A stretch of DNA of 64,000 bases from Caulobacter hibisci (GCF_016135805.1 NZ_JADWOX010000001.1:496001-560000); one strand, 5' to 3'; numbered from the stretch's first letter, positions 7,960 to 17,870 are shown. Translations and numbers: made by a program. The notes: generated from the sequence alone by a model not told the origin.

Positions 7960-8811
7960 TCACCTCGCCGGGACGAAATCCTCGATCGCCCGCACGAAGG
8001 CCTCCGGCCGTTCGAGATAGAGGAAATGACCGCTGCCCGGGATCACGACGCGTTTGGCGTCGGGCAGGGCGGCTTCCAGGGCTTTTGCCTGGTCTTGCAC
8101 GTCGTCGATATCGACCTCGCCGACCAGGATCAGGGTCGGGACCTTGATCTCCGCCAGCCGCGGCTTGGCGTCGACGGCGAAGCGCTCCTTCTGGTTGGCG
8201 CCGATGTTGCCCGGATGGGCCTTCAACTGATCGACCACCCATTTGCGCTGAGCGTCGGCGTCCTTGGTCAGGATGTAGGGATCGCGCGCCGCACCCTCGA
8301 TGTCGCCAATCTTGAACAGCGCCATCAGCTTCAGCCCCCGGGCGATGAAGCCGGCCGACGGCTTGAACCCCGCCACGAAGGGGCCGACCAGCACCAGCCG
8401 CGCGACACCGTCCGGATGGGCCAGGGCGTAGTCCACCGCCAGGCCGCTGCCCGCCGAGGATCCCACCAGCACCGGCCGCTCGATCTTCAGGGCGGTGATC
8501 ACCGCCTCCAGGTCCTTGATCGTCTGGTAGGGCGCGGCGGCGGGCGTCGAGGCGCCGAAGCCGCGCCGGTCGTAGCGTACGACCTTGTAGCGCTGGCAAA
8601 GAGCCGGCCAGGCGGCGTCGAAGGCGGCCTTGTGCAGTATGCCGTCGTGCAGCAGCACCAGGGTCGTCTGGCCCTGGCCGCAGGTCTCGTAGGCGAGCTT
8701 GGCGTCGCCGATTTGGATGAAGGCCTCGGCGGGCGGCTCGGCCCTGGCTGGTGCGGCGAGCAGCAGGCATGCGGCCGCGATCGCCCAGGCGGGCGTTGAG
8801 GGAAGGCGCAT
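7960..8811 (-). CDS. Exported alpha/beta-fold hydrolase
   Basis: The 283-residue protein has a signal peptide (LLLAAPARA) and a complete alpha/beta-hydrolase core: the LVLLHDG oxyanion segment, YDRRGFGAS, the nucleophile elbow GSSAGS, acid region LVGEVD and the final His in GSGHFLYLERP. It is a serine hydrolase of the lactonase/esterase/haloperoxidase-like group, located in the periplasm. Substrate cannot be read from the sequence. It converges on the EF-hand gene and is 28 bases upstream of nothing on its own strand, so it is probably monocistronic. Confidence 0.85.
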   Translation of the reverse strand: MRLPSTPAWAIAAACLLLAAPARAEPPAEAFIQIGDAKLAYETCGQGQTTLVLLHDGILHKAAFDAAWPALCQRYKVVRYDRRGFGASTPAAAPYQTIKDLEAVITALKIERPVLVGSSAGSGLAVDYALAHPDGVARLVLVGPFVAGFKPSAGFIARGLKLMALFKIGDIEGAARDPYILTKDADAQRKWVVDQLKAHPGNIGANQKERFAVDAKPRLAEIKVPTLILVGEVDIDDVQDQAKALEAALPDAKRVVIPGSGHFLYLERPEAFVRAIEDFVPAR

Positions 8812-8839
8812 CTTTCGTCTCCTGTGTGGGGAAGGGCGG

Positions 8840-9100
8840 TTAGCCCGCGTCGCGGATTTCTTGAGGCCCGTCTTGGGTCCCGCCTTGGGTTCCGTCGTCG
8901 GGCAGGTATTCGAGGATGTCGCCGGGCTGGCAGTCGAGATAGCGGCAGATGGCGTCCAGCGTCGAAAGGCGCAGGCCCTTCACCTTACCCGACTTCAGCA
9001 GCGACAGGTTGGCGTCGGTGATGCCGACGGCGCGGGCCAGGGTGTTGGAGCGCACCTTGCGGCGGGCCAGCATGACGTCGAGGCGCAGCAGGATCGGCAT
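8840..9100 (-). CDS. XRE-family helix-turn-helix regulator (YozG-like)
   Basis: The 86-residue protein is almost entirely one Cro/C1-type HTH domain: NTLARAVGITDANLSLLKSGK, in which helices 2 and 3 are clear, then LSTLDAICRYLDCQPGDILEY. This compact type (HTH_26) is commonly paired with a DUF2975 membrane protein. Its ATG at 9100 shares a base with the stop of the DUF2975 gene (TGATG), so the pair is translationally coupled. It probably regulates its own operon through the dyad near 9740 (inference). The C-terminal tail is Gly/Gln/Asp-rich. Confidence 0.85.
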   Translation of the reverse strand: MPILLRLDVMLARRKVRSNTLARAVGITDANLSLLKSGKVKGLRLSTLDAICRYLDCQPGDILEYLPDDGTQGGTQDGPQEIRDAG

Positions 9101-9696
9101 CAGATGAACGCGTCCCGGTCTTCCTCGATCTCGCGGCCGACCTGCATCACCTGGGCGATGACGAAGACCAGCAGGCCCAGGATCAGGCCCTGGATGCTCG
9201 AGAGGTGGAACCAGTTCCTGTCGATCTCCCAGCCCGTCGCCGACAGGAAGAGGTGGCACAGGAACGGCGAGACCGCGTAGGCGCACAGCCAGGCGCCGAT
9301 GCGGCCGATGTGGCGGGCGTTGGCCGCGCCGAACACCTCGCCGCCGGCATAGAGCAGGAACAGGGCCCGCAGGTGGGCCAGGATCGCCAGCACCGGCGCG
9401 ATGCGCGCGGCGCCGACCAGGGCGTAGGCGATGCGGTGCGGGATCGACAGCGAGGCGAAGGCGACCGAGTCGGGCGGCCCCTTGCCGATCCAGGCGGCCG
9501 TCGGGCCGATGCGGAAATTGTCGCCTGGATAGGCCAGCACCGCCAGGATCAGGGTCCCGGCGATCAGGCCGGTGAGCGCCAGCAGGGCGGTCAGCAGCCA
9601 GGCCAGGGCGCGGCTGCCCAGCCGCAGCCGACGGTGGCTGGCCGAGGGCGGCGGCGGTTCGACCGGCGGCGGTCGCAGGGATACGACGGTGGACAT
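9100..9696 (-). CDS. DUF2975 membrane protein
   Basis: The 198-residue protein has a proline-rich cytoplasmic N-terminus and four predicted membrane helices, the arrangement of DUF2975. The ATG at 9696 has a strong ribosome site (GAGGGGAGG) 4-12 bases upstream, which decides against a longer frame starting at 9753. Function of DUF2975 is not established; the constant partner is an XRE regulator, present here immediately downstream. A membrane sensor or modulator of the regulator is a reasonable inference. Confidence 0.82.
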   Translation of the reverse strand: MSTVVSLRPPPVEPPPPSASHRRLRLGSRALAWLLTALLALTGLIAGTLILAVLAYPGDNFRIGPTAAWIGKGPPDSVAFASLSIPHRIAYALVGAARIAPVLAILAHLRALFLLYAGGEVFGAANARHIGRIGAWLCAYAVSPFLCHLFLSATGWEIDRNWFHLSSIQGLILGLLVFVIAQVMQVGREIEEDRDAFI

Positions 9697-9732
9697 GGAC
9701 CTCCCCTCGACATCTGGTCGATCATCGTTCTT

Positions 9733-9753
9733 ACAGAAAATAATTTCTGTCAA
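9733..9753 (-). promoter_or_regulatory. Dyad overlapping a TTGACA -35 element upstream of DUF2975/XRE operon
   Basis: On the plus strand, ACAGAAAATAATTTCTGT (9733-9750) is an inverted repeat with 7-bp arms. On the minus strand the same place reads TTGACA (9753-9748), a consensus -35 hexamer overlapping one arm. No clear -10 is visible at the usual spacing. The arrangement suits an autoregulatory XRE operator. Confidence 0.5.
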
Positions 9754-9832
9754 TCGATATGGCGAAGCGGTCTGCGCGGAACGTCCGGGCGGCCCAGGCC
9801 ATTGATGCGGGAGACGGTGCGCGAGGGTCTAC

Positions 9833-10339
9833 ATGCGACGGCAGACCGAGGTGGTGATGATCCTGGCGCTGGGCCTGTCGCCCCTGGCCGGCTGCCTTCC
9901 CGCCGGTGGCGGGGCGTCACAGAAAGCCGCGTGGCAAGCCGACGGCCTGCCGACCCGCGACACCCTGCTCGGCCGCGTGGTTCCCCAGCGCTTCCTCGGC
10001 CCCAAGGCCGCTTGGTCCGCCGCTGGGCCAGGCCTCTGGACGGCCACGGCCGGGGAGGGGCTGGTGCTGACCGCCCGCGACGCCCCGACCGGGGCCGCCG
10101 CCGGCTATACCCTGTCGGCGGCCGAGCGGCCGGCCTCGATCGACAAGGGCTCGCCGATCCGAAACTTCGTGGTCGCCGCTCTCCCGCCGCACCTGGCTTC
10201 GGAAGCCGAAGCCGCCGCCCACAGGCTGCAGATCTTCTCCGACGCCTCCGAACCGGCCCAGGCGGCCGTCGGCGGGCTGGTGTTCAGCTACACGCCGGCC
10301 GGGGCGGGGTATCGGGTGGACGTGGCGGCTTCGCGCTAG
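9833..10339 (+). CDS. Hypothetical lipoprotein
   Basis: The 168-residue protein has a signal peptide ending in the lipobox LAGC (Cys21), so it should be lipidated. The mature part is rich in Ala, Gly and Pro and has no domain I recognise. Its codon use matches the surrounding genes, which argues for a real gene. It is followed by a repeat-rich 400-base gap containing the MITE-like element. Upstream is the divergent DUF2975/XRE operon; the spacing suggests an independent promoter. Confidence 0.6.
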   Translation: MRRQTEVVMILALGLSPLAGCLPAGGGASQKAAWQADGLPTRDTLLGRVVPQRFLGPKAAWSAAGPGLWTATAGEGLVLTARDAPTGAAAGYTLSAAERPASIDKGSPIRNFVVAALPPHLASEAEAAAHRLQIFSDASEPAQAAVGGLVFSYTPAGAGYRVDVAASR

Positions 10340-10375
10340 ACCCCCTCAGTCGCTCCGCGACAGCTCCCCCAGAGG

Positions 10376-10583
10376 GCAGGGCTATTGCATATGGATCCAA
10401 CCTCTCGATGGATCCGGTTGGATAGAAAAAACCTCTTGTTGAAGGCGGAACAAAGCCAGTCCAAAACTGGCTTTTCCCACCGCCGAAGGCGAAAGCTGGG
10501 GTGCTCCGCTACTCATATCAGCCGTTTTCAATCTGCCTTGCCGCAAACTGAAATAGTCGTTTTTCCATATGCGATAGCCCTGC
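10376..10583. mobile_element. 208-bp MITE-like element with 19-bp terminal inverted repeats and 8-bp target duplication
   Basis: The left end GCAGGGCTATTGCATATGG (10376-10394) and the complement of the right end (10565-10583) match in 18 of 19 positions. CCCAGAGG flanks the element directly on both sides (10368-10375 and 10584-10591). Excising the element plus one duplicate restores the perfect palindrome GCTCCCCCAGAGGGGGAGC. The inside is AT-richer than the surroundings, has no transposase gene, and holds a 9-bp hairpin (10452-10460/10466-10474) followed by T-rich sequence. This is the signature of a non-autonomous transposon moved by an unknown transposase in trans. Confidence 0.85.
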
Positions 10584-10624
10584 CCCAGAGGGGGAGCATC
10601 TTGAGAACGCCGCGCCAACCAGAT

Positions 10625-10644
10625 CCTCCCCCCGCTGGGGGAGG
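10625..10644. repeat. Short GC-rich palindrome upstream of metG
   Basis: CCTCCCCC at 10625-10632 and GGGGGAGG at 10637-10644 form an 8-bp hairpin with a CGCT loop. It resembles the palindromic intergenic repeats seen elsewhere in the window. The 406-base gap 10340-10745 otherwise contains only the disrupted palindrome and the MITE-like element. Confidence 0.5.
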
Positions 10645-10745
10645 TGGCCCGGAGGGGGGCGGTGAAGCGGCCGACGCTTTCCCTCCGGCCCCGGGGCTTC
10701 TATATGCGGACGCTTCCTGTTTCTCCCGGAAAGACGTCCCGTCCC

Positions 10746-12455
10746 ATGGCCCGCATCCTGATCACCTCGGCCCTGCCGTACATCAACGGCATCAAGCACC
10801 TGGGTAACCTCGCGGGCTCGATGCTGCCGGCCGACGTCTATGCGCGCTTCCAGCGGGCCCGGGGCCACGAGACCCTCTATATCTGCGCCACCGACGAACA
10901 CGGCACCCCGGCTGAGCTGGCCGCCGCCGCCGCCGACCAGGACGTCGCCACCTATTGCGAAGAGCAGCACGTGCTGCAGCACGATGTCGGCCGCGCCTTC
11001 GGCCTGTCGTGGGACCATTTCGGCCGCTCGTCCTCGCCGCAGAACCATCGTCTGACCCAGCACTTCGCCGAGGTGCTGGAGGCCCAGGGCCTGATCGAGG
11101 AGCGGGTAGACCAGATGGTCTACTCGATCGACGACCGTCGCTTCCTGCCCGACCGTTACATCGAAGGCACCTGCCCGCACTGCGGCTTCGAAAAGGCCCG
11201 CGGCGACCAGTGCGACAACTGTGGCAACCTGCTGGACCCGACCGACCTGAAGGATCCGTACTCGGTGATCTCGGGCTCGCGGAACCTGGAGGTGCGCGAC
11301 ACCAAGCACCTCTATCTGCTCCAAACCAAGATGGCCGAGCGCATCCGCGCCTGGGTCGACAGCCATCCCGATTGGCCGACCCTGGCCAAGTCGATCGCCT
11401 ACAAGCACCTGGACGAAGGCCTGATCGATCGCGGCATCACCCGCGATCTCGCCTGGGGCGTGCCGGTGACCAAGGACGGCCTGCCGCGCCCGGGCATGGA
11501 GGAGAAGGTCTTCTACGTCTGGTTCGACGCCCCGATCGAATATATCGCCGCGACCCAGGAATGGGCCGAGGCGGGCGAGGGCCGCGACTGGCGCTCGTGG
11601 TGGCGCACCGACGCCGGGGCCGACGACGTCCGCTACGTCCAGTTCATGGGCAAGGACAACGTGGCGTTCCACACCGTCAGCTTCCCGGCCACCATCCTCG
11701 GCTCCGAAGAGCCGTGGAAGAGCGTCGACATGCTCAAGGCCTTCAATTGGCTGAACTGGTACGGCGGCAAGTTCTCGACGTCGAATAAGCGCGGCGTGTT
11801 CATGGACGCCGCGCTCGACATCCTGCCGCCCGACCTCTGGCGCTGGTACCTGACCTCGAACTCGCCGGAAGGCAGCGACACGGCCTTCACCTGGGAGCAG
11901 TTCGCCAGCGCCGTGAACCGCGACCTGGCCGACGTGCTGGGCAACTTCGTCAACCGCATCCTGAAGTTCAACGAGAGCAAGTTCGACGGCCTCGTGCCGG
12001 ATGGCGGGCAGATCGGTCCGCTGGAGGAGAAGCTCTACGCCGACGTCGCCGCGCGCCTGGCCGACCTGTCCGAGCAGATGGACGCCATCGAGATCCGCAA
12101 GAGCGCCCAGGCGCTGCGGGCCCTGTGGGTGGTCGGCAACGAGTACTTGCAGGAAGCCGCCCCGTGGACGGCGATCAAGACCGACCGTGATCGGGCCGCC
12201 GTCATCGTCCGCACGGCCCTGAACCTGGCCGCGCTCTACGCCCGCATCTCCGCGCCGTTCATCCCGTTCGCCGCCGAGAAGATCGGCGAGGCCTTCGCGC
12301 AGCCCTGGCCGCCGGCCTGGCCGACGTCGGACGTGGCGGCCGAGCTCTCGACCGTGCCCGCCGGCCAGGCGGTGCGCGCGCCCGAGGTGCTGTTCAAGAA
12401 GATCGACGAGGACATGATCGCCGAATGGGCCGCGCGGTTTGGGGGCGCTGAATGA
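10746..12455 (+). CDS. metG: Methionyl-tRNA synthetase
   Basis: MetRS charges tRNA-Met in the cytoplasm. The 569-residue protein has the class I signature as HLGN within [12 protein letters not shown] near the N-terminus, a CPxCG...CDNCG zinc knuckle (about residues 143-160), the KMSKS-type loop as [11 protein letters not shown] (about 341) and an anticodon-binding helical domain. It lacks the C-terminal EMAP-like tRNA-binding extension found in longer MetRS. The ATG at 10746 is chosen because [12 protein letters not shown] is the usual family start; the longer frame runs back into repeat DNA. It is followed by a composite terminator repeat. Confidence 0.95.
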   Translation: MARILITSALPYINGIKHLGNLAGSMLPADVYARFQRARGHETLYICATDEHGTPAELAAAAADQDVATYCEEQHVLQHDVGRAFGLSWDHFGRSSSPQNHRLTQHFAEVLEAQGLIEERVDQMVYSIDDRRFLPDRYIEGTCPHCGFEKARGDQCDNCGNLLDPTDLKDPYSVISGSRNLEVRDTKHLYLLQTKMAERIRAWVDSHPDWPTLAKSIAYKHLDEGLIDRGITRDLAWGVPVTKDGLPRPGMEEKVFYVWFDAPIEYIAATQEWAEAGEGRDWRSWWRTDAGADDVRYVQFMGKDNVAFHTVSFPATILGSEEPWKSVDMLKAFNWLNWYGGKFSTSNKRGVFMDAALDILPPDLWRWYLTSNSPEGSDTAFTWEQFASAVNRDLADVLGNFVNRILKFNESKFDGLVPDGGQIGPLEEKLYADVAARLADLSEQMDAIEIRKSAQALRALWVVGNEYLQEAAPWTAIKTDRDRAAVIVRTALNLAALYARISAPFIPFAAEKIGEAFAQPWPPAWPTSDVAAELSTVPAGQAVRAPEVLFKKIDEDMIAEWAARFGGAE

Positions 12456-12460
12456 GCTGA

Positions 12461-12624
12461 TCCCTCTCCCCTTGCGGGAGAGGGTGGCCTCCGAAGGAGG
12501 TCGGGTGAGGGGCCTCTCAAAAGCAAGACGCCGCGACAGCCGAACCGCCGTCGCGGCGTTTTCCGTTCGTGCGACCCCTCATCCGTCGGCCTTCGCCGAC
12601 ACCTTCTCCCACAAGGGGAGAAGG
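12461..12624. repeat. Composite palindromic repeat, family A copy 1
   Basis: This block has nested inverted arms: a left arm with CTCCCCTTGCGGGAGAGGGT and a GGGTGAGGGG segment, a central terminator hairpin, then the inverted counterpart ending CAAGGGGAGAAGG. A closely similar block of about the same length is at 37478-37642. It fills the gap between metG and the MFS gene. Confidence 0.8.
12528..12562 (+). terminator. metG: Intrinsic terminator after metG
   Basis: ACGCCGCGAC (12528-12537) and GTCGCGGCGT (12550-12559) form a 10-bp GC stem with a 12-base loop, followed by TTTT. It lies 73 bases after the metG stop, in the middle of repeat family A copy 1. Confidence 0.8.
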
Positions 12625-12665
12625 ATTTTCTTCCCCTTCGCCCAACGCCGATCTACGGACGGGCC

Positions 12666-13832
12666 ATGCCGCCCGTCGCCCGCCTCAGCCTGTTCTACGT
12701 GGCCATCTATCTGGGCACGGGCGTCAGCCTGCCCTACATCGCCACCTTCCTGCGGGCGCGGGGCCTGTCTGGGGCCGAGATCGGGGCGGTGCTGGCCGCG
12801 CCGCTACTGCTGAAGCCCTTCACCGGACCGGTGCTGGCCGTATGGGCCGACGGGTTCAAGCTTCGCCGCTCGCCAATGATCCTGCTGGCGATCGCCGCCG
12901 CCGTCGCCTACATCGCCATGCTCGTCGCGCCGGGATTCTGGGGTCTCTTGGTCTGCTGGCTGCTGGGCGCCACCTTACTCTCGACCATCTCGCCGCTGAT
13001 CGACGTGGTCACCCTGCGCCGGGCGCGGCTGGAGGGGTTCAACTACGGCCTGCCGCGCGGATCGGGATCCAGCGCCTTCATCGCCGCCAACCTCGTCATG
13101 GGCGTGGTGCTGACCCTGGTCGGGGCCGACGTCATCGTCGTCTGGATCACCGTGGCGGCGCTGCTGGCGGCCGCCGCCGCCTTCGTGCTGGTGCCGCCCG
13201 AGCGCGTCCACGAGGACGGCGAGGCGCCGGCCAAGCGCGACCGCTGGAAGGGCCTGGGCGCGCTGCTGACCGACCGGGTGTTCGTGCTGGCGGTGGTCAC
13301 CGCCGGCCTGATCCAGGGCGCGCACGGCTTCTACTACAGCTTCTCGACCCTGCTCTGGCGGCGCCAGGAGATCCCCGAGCCGGTCATCGGCGTGCTGTGG
13401 GGCGTCGGCGTCGCGGCCGAGGTCGGGTTCATGTGGTTTCTGGAGCCGTGGCGACGCCGCGTCGGCCCCGGCAAGCTGCTGGCCATGGGGGCGGGGGCGG
13501 CGGTGATCCGCTGGACGGCCTATGCCTTCGCCCCGCCGCTGTGGGCGCTGTTCCCGCTGCAGGCCCTGCACGCCTTCACCTTCGCCGCCAGCTTCCTGGC
13601 CTCGCTGCAGCTGATCGAGCGCCTGACCCCGCCGCGCAGCGCCTCGGCCGCCCAGGCCCTGAATTCGGCGGTGTCGCAGGGCTTCACCCTGGGAGCCGCG
13701 ACCCTGGCCTCGGGGCCGCTGTTCGACGCCCTGGGCGTGAAGGGCTACTGGGCGATGGCGGCGTTGGGAGCAGCGGGCCTGGCCGGCGCCCTGGTGCTCG
13801 GCCGCAGCGCGCGGGTGAAGGCGGCGGCTTGA
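12666..13832 (+). CDS. MFS transporter (HcaT/phenylpropionate-porter-like)
   Basis: The 388-residue protein has about twelve membrane helices arranged in two halves. The N-terminal region ([46 protein letters not shown]) resembles the MFS_1-like group that includes HcaT and related nucleoside or aromatic-acid symporters. It should be a proton-coupled inner-membrane permease; substrate is not readable. The ATG at 12666 has only a weak purine-rich stretch upstream. The preceding repeat with its terminator makes independent transcription likely, and the small NTF2-like gene follows after 58 bases. Confidence 0.82.
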   Translation: MPPVARLSLFYVAIYLGTGVSLPYIATFLRARGLSGAEIGAVLAAPLLLKPFTGPVLAVWADGFKLRRSPMILLAIAAAVAYIAMLVAPGFWGLLVCWLLGATLLSTISPLIDVVTLRRARLEGFNYGLPRGSGSSAFIAANLVMGVVLTLVGADVIVVWITVAALLAAAAAFVLVPPERVHEDGEAPAKRDRWKGLGALLTDRVFVLAVVTAGLIQGAHGFYYSFSTLLWRRQEIPEPVIGVLWGVGVAAEVGFMWFLEPWRRRVGPGKLLAMGAGAAVIRWTAYAFAPPLWALFPLQALHAFTFAASFLASLQLIERLTPPRSASAAQALNSAVSQGFTLGAATLASGPLFDALGVKGYWAMAALGAAGLAGALVLGRSARVKAAA

Positions 13833-13890
13833 ACCCGCCGGGCGACGTCGCGCGTTCTGGCCTCGACGCCGGACGTCCGAGGAGGAACCA

Positions 13891-14313
13891 ATGCCGCAGG
13901 ACAGCGACTTCGCCGCGTTTCTGGAAGAGCGCCGCCGGGTGGCGCAGGCCTATGTCAACGGTGACGGGGGACCGCTGACCGAGATCGCCGCCCGCGCCGA
14001 GCCGGCCAGCTTCTTTCCACCGAACGGCGGCCGGGAGGAGGGGGCCGGCCACGTCATCGCGGTCAACGCCCGCGGTGCGAGGAGTTTCGCCGGCGGCGGC
14101 GAAACCAGCCTGGAGATTTTGCACAGCGAGGCCGACGGCGATCTCGCCTACTGGACCGGCCTTCAGCACGCCACGGTGCGGATGGAAGGCAAGTCCGAGG
14201 CGGTCGAGATGCACCTGCGCATCACCGAGATCTTCCGCCGGGAGGGCGGCGACTGGAAGATGATCCATCGCCACGCCGACCCGCTGGCCGACCCCAAGCC
14301 GCCGGGCGCCTAG
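13891..14313 (+). CDS. NTF2/SnoaL-like fold protein
   Basis: The 140-residue soluble protein has an N-terminal helix, then the curved sheet pattern of the NTF2-like superfamily, with [21 protein letters not shown] as the typical last strands (W-x-x-x-H-x-H). Such proteins are small-molecule binders, isomerases or stress-associated proteins of the SnoaL/DUF4440 type. The ATG at 13891 has AGGAGG ten bases upstream. It converges on cysNC with 12 bases between the stops. No substrate or partner can be inferred. Confidence 0.78.
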   Translation: MPQDSDFAAFLEERRRVAQAYVNGDGGPLTEIAARAEPASFFPPNGGREEGAGHVIAVNARGARSFAGGGETSLEILHSEADGDLAYWTGLQHATVRMEGKSEAVEMHLRITEIFRREGGDWKMIHRHADPLADPKPPGA

Positions 14314-14325
14314 GGCCTTCCGACC

Positions 14326-16233
14326 TCAGATATCGTAAGAGATCTCTTCGCCTTCCAGCCACGCCACGATCTGCTCGGCCGCGGCGACCGGGTCGACCTT
14401 CGTCGTGTCGATGACCAGTTCGGCCGCCTCAGGGGCTTCGTACGGGCTGTCGATGCCGGTGAAGTTCTTCAGCTGGCCCGAGCGGGCCTTCTTGTAGAGG
14501 CCCTTGACGTCGCGGCTCTCGGCCACGGCCAGGGGAGTGTCGACGAAGACTTCCACGAACTCGCCGTCGTTGAGGATCTCGCGCGCCAGCTGGCGTTCGG
14601 CCCGGAACGGCGAGATGAAGGCGGTCAGCACGATCAGGCCGGCGTCGACCATCAGCTTGGCGACCTCGGCCACCCGGCGGATGTTCTCGACGCGGTCTTC
14701 CTCGGTGAAGCCGAGGTCCTTGTTGAGGCCGTGGCGGACGTTGTCGCCGTCCAGCAGGTAGGTGTGGCGGCCCAGGGCGTGCAGGCGCTTTTCCACCAGG
14801 TTGGCGATGGTCGACTTGCCCGCGCCCGACAGGCCGGTCAGCCAGACCACCCGGCCGCGCTGGCTCTTCAGGGCCGCGCGCGAGGCCTTGCTGACGTCGG
14901 TGTGCTGCCAGTGGATGTTGTCGGCCCGGCGCAGGGCGAAGTTCAGCAGGCCCGCGCCGACGGTGCGGTTGCTGATCCGGTCGATCAGGATGAAGCCGCC
15001 GAGATCCCGGTTTTCGGCATAGGCCTCGAACGGGATGGCCTGGTCGAGCGAGATGTTGACGTGGGCGATCTCGTTGAGCTCCAGCCGCTTGGCGGCCGTG
15101 TGCTCCAGAGTGTTGACGTTCACCCGGTGCTTGATCTCGGTGACGCTGGCGCCCACGAGACGCGCGCCGATCTTCAGCAGGTAGGAGCGGCCCGGCGGCA
15201 GGGGCTCGTCGTCCATCCACACCAGGGTGGCCTCGAACTGGCCGGCGACGGCCGAGGGACTGTCGGCCGCGACCAGCACGTCGCCGCGGCTGACGTCGAC
15301 TTCATCGGCCAGGGTGATGGTCACCGACTGGCCGGCGACGGCCTGGTCGAGGTCGCCCGGCAGGGTGACGATGCGCGACACCCGGCTCTCGCGGCCAGAC
15401 GGCAGCACCTTGACCCGGTCGCCCGGCCTGACGACGCCCGAGGCCAGCTGGCCCGAGAAGCCGCGGAAGTCCAGGTTCGGACGGTTGACCCATTGCACCG
15501 GCATCCGGAACGGCTGGGCCTGCAGGCTGTCCTCGACCTCGATGCTCTCCAGCCAGTCCATCAGGATCGGGCCGTCGTACCAGGGCGTGTGCTCGCCGCG
15601 CGAGGCCACGTTGTCGCCGCCCAGGCCCGAGATCGGGATCGGGGTGAAGACCGACAGGCCGATCTTCTCGGCGAAGGCGCGGTAGTCGGCGACGATGGCG
15701 TCGAACACCGTCTGGTCCCAGCCGACCAGGTCCATCTTGTTCACCGCCAGCACCACATTGCGGATGCCGAGCAGGGACACGAGGTAGCTGTGACGACGGG
15801 TCTGGGTCAGCACGCCCTTGCGCGCGTCGATCAGGATCACCGCCGCGTCGGCGGTCGAGGCGCCGGTGACCATGTTGCGGGTGTACTGCTCGTGGCCGGG
15901 GGTGTCGGCGACGATGAACTTGCGCTTGTCGGTCGAGAAGAACCGGTAGGCGACGTCGATGGTGATGCCTTGCTCGCGCTCGGCGGCCAGGCCGTCGACC
16001 AGCAGGGCGAAGTCGATCGCCCCGCCTTGCGTGCCGACGCGCTTGGAGTCGGCCTCAAGGGCGGCCATCTGGTCCTCGAAGATCATCTTGCTGTCGTAGA
16101 GCAGCCGGCCGATCAGGGTGGACTTGCCGTCGTCGACGCTGCCGCAGGTGATGAAGCGCAGCAGCGACTTGTTCTGGTGGGCCTCGAGATAGGCCTCGAT
16201 GTCCTCGGCGATGAGAGCGGACTGGTGCGCCAT
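14326..16233 (-). CDS. cysNC: Bifunctional sulfate adenylyltransferase subunit 1 / adenylylsulfate kinase
   Basis: The 635-residue protein fuses the GTPase subunit of ATP sulfurylase (CysN) with APS kinase (CysC). The N-terminal GTPase shows [26 protein letters not shown] and NKMD, followed by EF-Tu-like beta-barrels. The C-terminal kinase begins near residue 460 with the P-loop [11 protein letters not shown] and includes [15 protein letters not shown]. It works with CysD to turn sulfate into APS, then PAPS, for cysteine synthesis or sulfation. The start overlaps the cysD stop by one base (TGATG). The CysNC fusion is usual in alphaproteobacteria. Confidence 0.95.
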   Translation of the reverse strand: MAHQSALIAEDIEAYLEAHQNKSLLRFITCGSVDDGKSTLIGRLLYDSKMIFEDQMAALEADSKRVGTQGGAIDFALLVDGLAAEREQGITIDVAYRFFSTDKRKFIVADTPGHEQYTRNMVTGASTADAAVILIDARKGVLTQTRRHSYLVSLLGIRNVVLAVNKMDLVGWDQTVFDAIVADYRAFAEKIGLSVFTPIPISGLGGDNVASRGEHTPWYDGPILMDWLESIEVEDSLQAQPFRMPVQWVNRPNLDFRGFSGQLASGVVRPGDRVKVLPSGRESRVSRIVTLPGDLDQAVAGQSVTITLADEVDVSRGDVLVAADSPSAVAGQFEATLVWMDDEPLPPGRSYLLKIGARLVGASVTEIKHRVNVNTLEHTAAKRLELNEIAHVNISLDQAIPFEAYAENRDLGGFILIDRISNRTVGAGLLNFALRRADNIHWQHTDVSKASRAALKSQRGRVVWLTGLSGAGKSTIANLVEKRLHALGRHTYLLDGDNVRHGLNKDLGFTEEDRVENIRRVAEVAKLMVDAGLIVLTAFISPFRAERQLAREILNDGEFVEVFVDTPLAVAESRDVKGLYKKARSGQLKNFTGIDSPYEAPEAAELVIDTTKVDPVAAAEQIVAWLEGEEISYDI

Positions 16234-17150
16234 CAGAAATAGCCCTCCTGCTTCTTCTTCTCCATCGAAGCGGACTGGTCGTGGTCGATGACCCGGCCCT
16301 GGCGCTCGCTGGTGGTGGTCAGGAGCATTTCCTGGATGATCTCGGGCAGGGTCGAGGCGGTGCTCTCGACGGCGCCGGTCAGCGGGTAGCAGCCGAGGGT
16401 GCGGAAGCGGACGCTCTTGATCTGCGGCTCTTCACCTTCGCGCAGGCGGAAGCGCTCGTCGTCGACCATGATCAGGGCGCCGTCGCGCTCGACCACCGGC
16501 CGCGGGGCCGAGAAGTAGAGCGGCACGATCGGGATGTTCTCCAGGTGGATGTATTGCCAGACGTCCAGCTCGGTCCAGTTGGAGATCGGGAAGACGCGCA
16601 GGCTCTCACCCGGGTGCTTGCGGGTGTTGTAGAGCTTCCACAGCTCGGGGCGCTGGTTCTTGGGGTCCCAGCGCTGCTCGGCCGAGCGGAAGCTGAACAC
16701 GCGTTCCTTGGCCCGGCTCTTCTCCTCGTCGCGGCGGGCGCCGCCGAAGGCCGCGTCGAAGCCGTACTTGGCCAGGGCCTGCTTGAGGCCTTCGGTCTTC
16801 CAGAGGTCGGTGTGCAGGGCGCTGCCGTGGTCGAACGGATTGATGCCGCGCGCCTCGGCCTCGGGGTTCTTGTGGACGAGAAGGTCGAAGCCCAGCTGCT
16901 CGGCGACCTTGTCGCGCAGCGCGTACATCGCCTTGAACTTCCAGGTCGTGTCGACGTGCAGCAGCGGGAAGGGCGGCTTGGACGGATAGAAGGCCTTGGC
17001 GGCCAGGTGCAGCATGACCGCGCTGTCCTTACCGATCGAATAGAGCATGACCGGGTTTTCGCACTCGGCCGCGACCTCGCGCATGATGTGGATGCTCTCG
17101 GCTTCCAGGCGCTGCAGGTGGGTGAGGCGGGCGGGCGAGATCACGGGCAT
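16233..17150 (-). CDS. cysD: Sulfate adenylyltransferase subunit 2
   Basis: CysD is the catalytic subunit of ATP sulfurylase that forms adenosine 5'-phosphosulfate. The 305-residue protein has the PP-loop [38 protein letters not shown] and the tail [19 protein letters not shown] typical of the family. The ATG at 17150 ([13 protein letters not shown]) is preferred over an in-frame TTG at 17219 because CysD proteins are about 300 residues and begin with this helix. It is the first gene of the cysD-cysNC operon; the promoter should lie within 17151-17330. Confidence 0.95.
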   Translation of the reverse strand: MPVISPARLTHLQRLEAESIHIMREVAAECENPVMLYSIGKDSAVMLHLAAKAFYPSKPPFPLLHVDTTWKFKAMYALRDKVAEQLGFDLLVHKNPEAEARGINPFDHGSALHTDLWKTEGLKQALAKYGFDAAFGGARRDEEKSRAKERVFSFRSAEQRWDPKNQRPELWKLYNTRKHPGESLRVFPISNWTELDVWQYIHLENIPIVPLYFSAPRPVVERDGALIMVDDERFRLREGEEPQIKSVRFRTLGCYPLTGAVESTASTLPEIIQEMLLTTTSERQGRVIDHDQSASMEKKKQEGYF

Positions 17151-17454
17151 GGACGGCTCGAAAGCGACGGCGGACGCCTGGGATGCTAACTGGGTAGGGG
17201 CCAAGACGGTCGTCCGCAAACAGAAAGACTTCGCCTCGCGCCGACGGCGGGAGACGAAGAACCGGGGGAGCCTGCGACCTAGGTCCCCAGGCCCGTTGGA
17301 GCAAGGCGCAGAAATCTAGGGTCGCTATCAGCAAGTGTGGGCAGCAAGTGTGGGCGTTGTGCGGGCCTCGCATTGCGTGAACATGACCAAAAGTTCATTC
17401 GGGCTTGGCCATGGGTTGCGGCATAACGACGATATCGGACCGATGGGTGAACCG
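17151..17454. other. Regulatory gap upstream of cysD with a tandem 13-bp repeat
   Basis: This 304-base stretch separates divergent cysD and a small membrane-protein gene. It contains no convincing gene. AGCAAGTGTGGGC occurs twice in perfect tandem (17330-17342 and 17343-17355), about 180 bases from the cysD start and 100 from the small gene. Such iterons can be regulator sites, but no known sulfur-regulator motif was recognised. Confidence 0.45.
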
Positions 17455-17661
17455 ATGTCATTTCTGACTGAAATCTTCGCGGCGATCGTGCTGTGGCTCT
17501 CGGCCATGGCCCTCTGCCAATTTGGCGTGGTGATCGAGGAAAAGCTCGTAAAGCCGAAGGCCGAGCGCACCGTCGCGCGCTCGCCGCGGGCGGCCGCGCG
17601 CATCGACACGCCGCCGCAGATCGTCTGCCCCGAACGCGACGCCCGCCTCGTCCGCGCCTGA
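17455..17661 (+). CDS. Small single-pass membrane protein
   Basis: The 68-residue product starts MSFLTEIFAAIVLWLSAMAL, one membrane helix, followed by a basic cytoplasmic-type tail. I do not recognise a family. The start is uncertain: an ATG at 17443 would add four residues, and neither has a strong ribosome site. The frame is open well upstream but without hydrophobic or coding character. It precedes tipN on the same strand by about 210 bases. Confidence 0.45.
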   Translation: MSFLTEIFAAIVLWLSAMALCQFGVVIEEKLVKPKAERTVARSPRAAARIDTPPQIVCPERDARLVRA

Positions 17662-17870
17662 TCCTTCCGGCCTAGGATCGCCTCCCGAACCTCGCTCCAA
17701 GCCCGCCCGGTGGTCGCAAGACACGGTCTGCTTTGGGGAAAACCGTTGCAAGCGGCTATGCGCAGGCGTCTTTCGCGGCTAGGTTTATTCGCCTGCGCGA
17801 AGAAGGGGCTTGCGCGCTGCATCGCTGTGAGAGGCCCCCTTGTCGTTCGCCTTGGGAACAGTGGCTGCGT

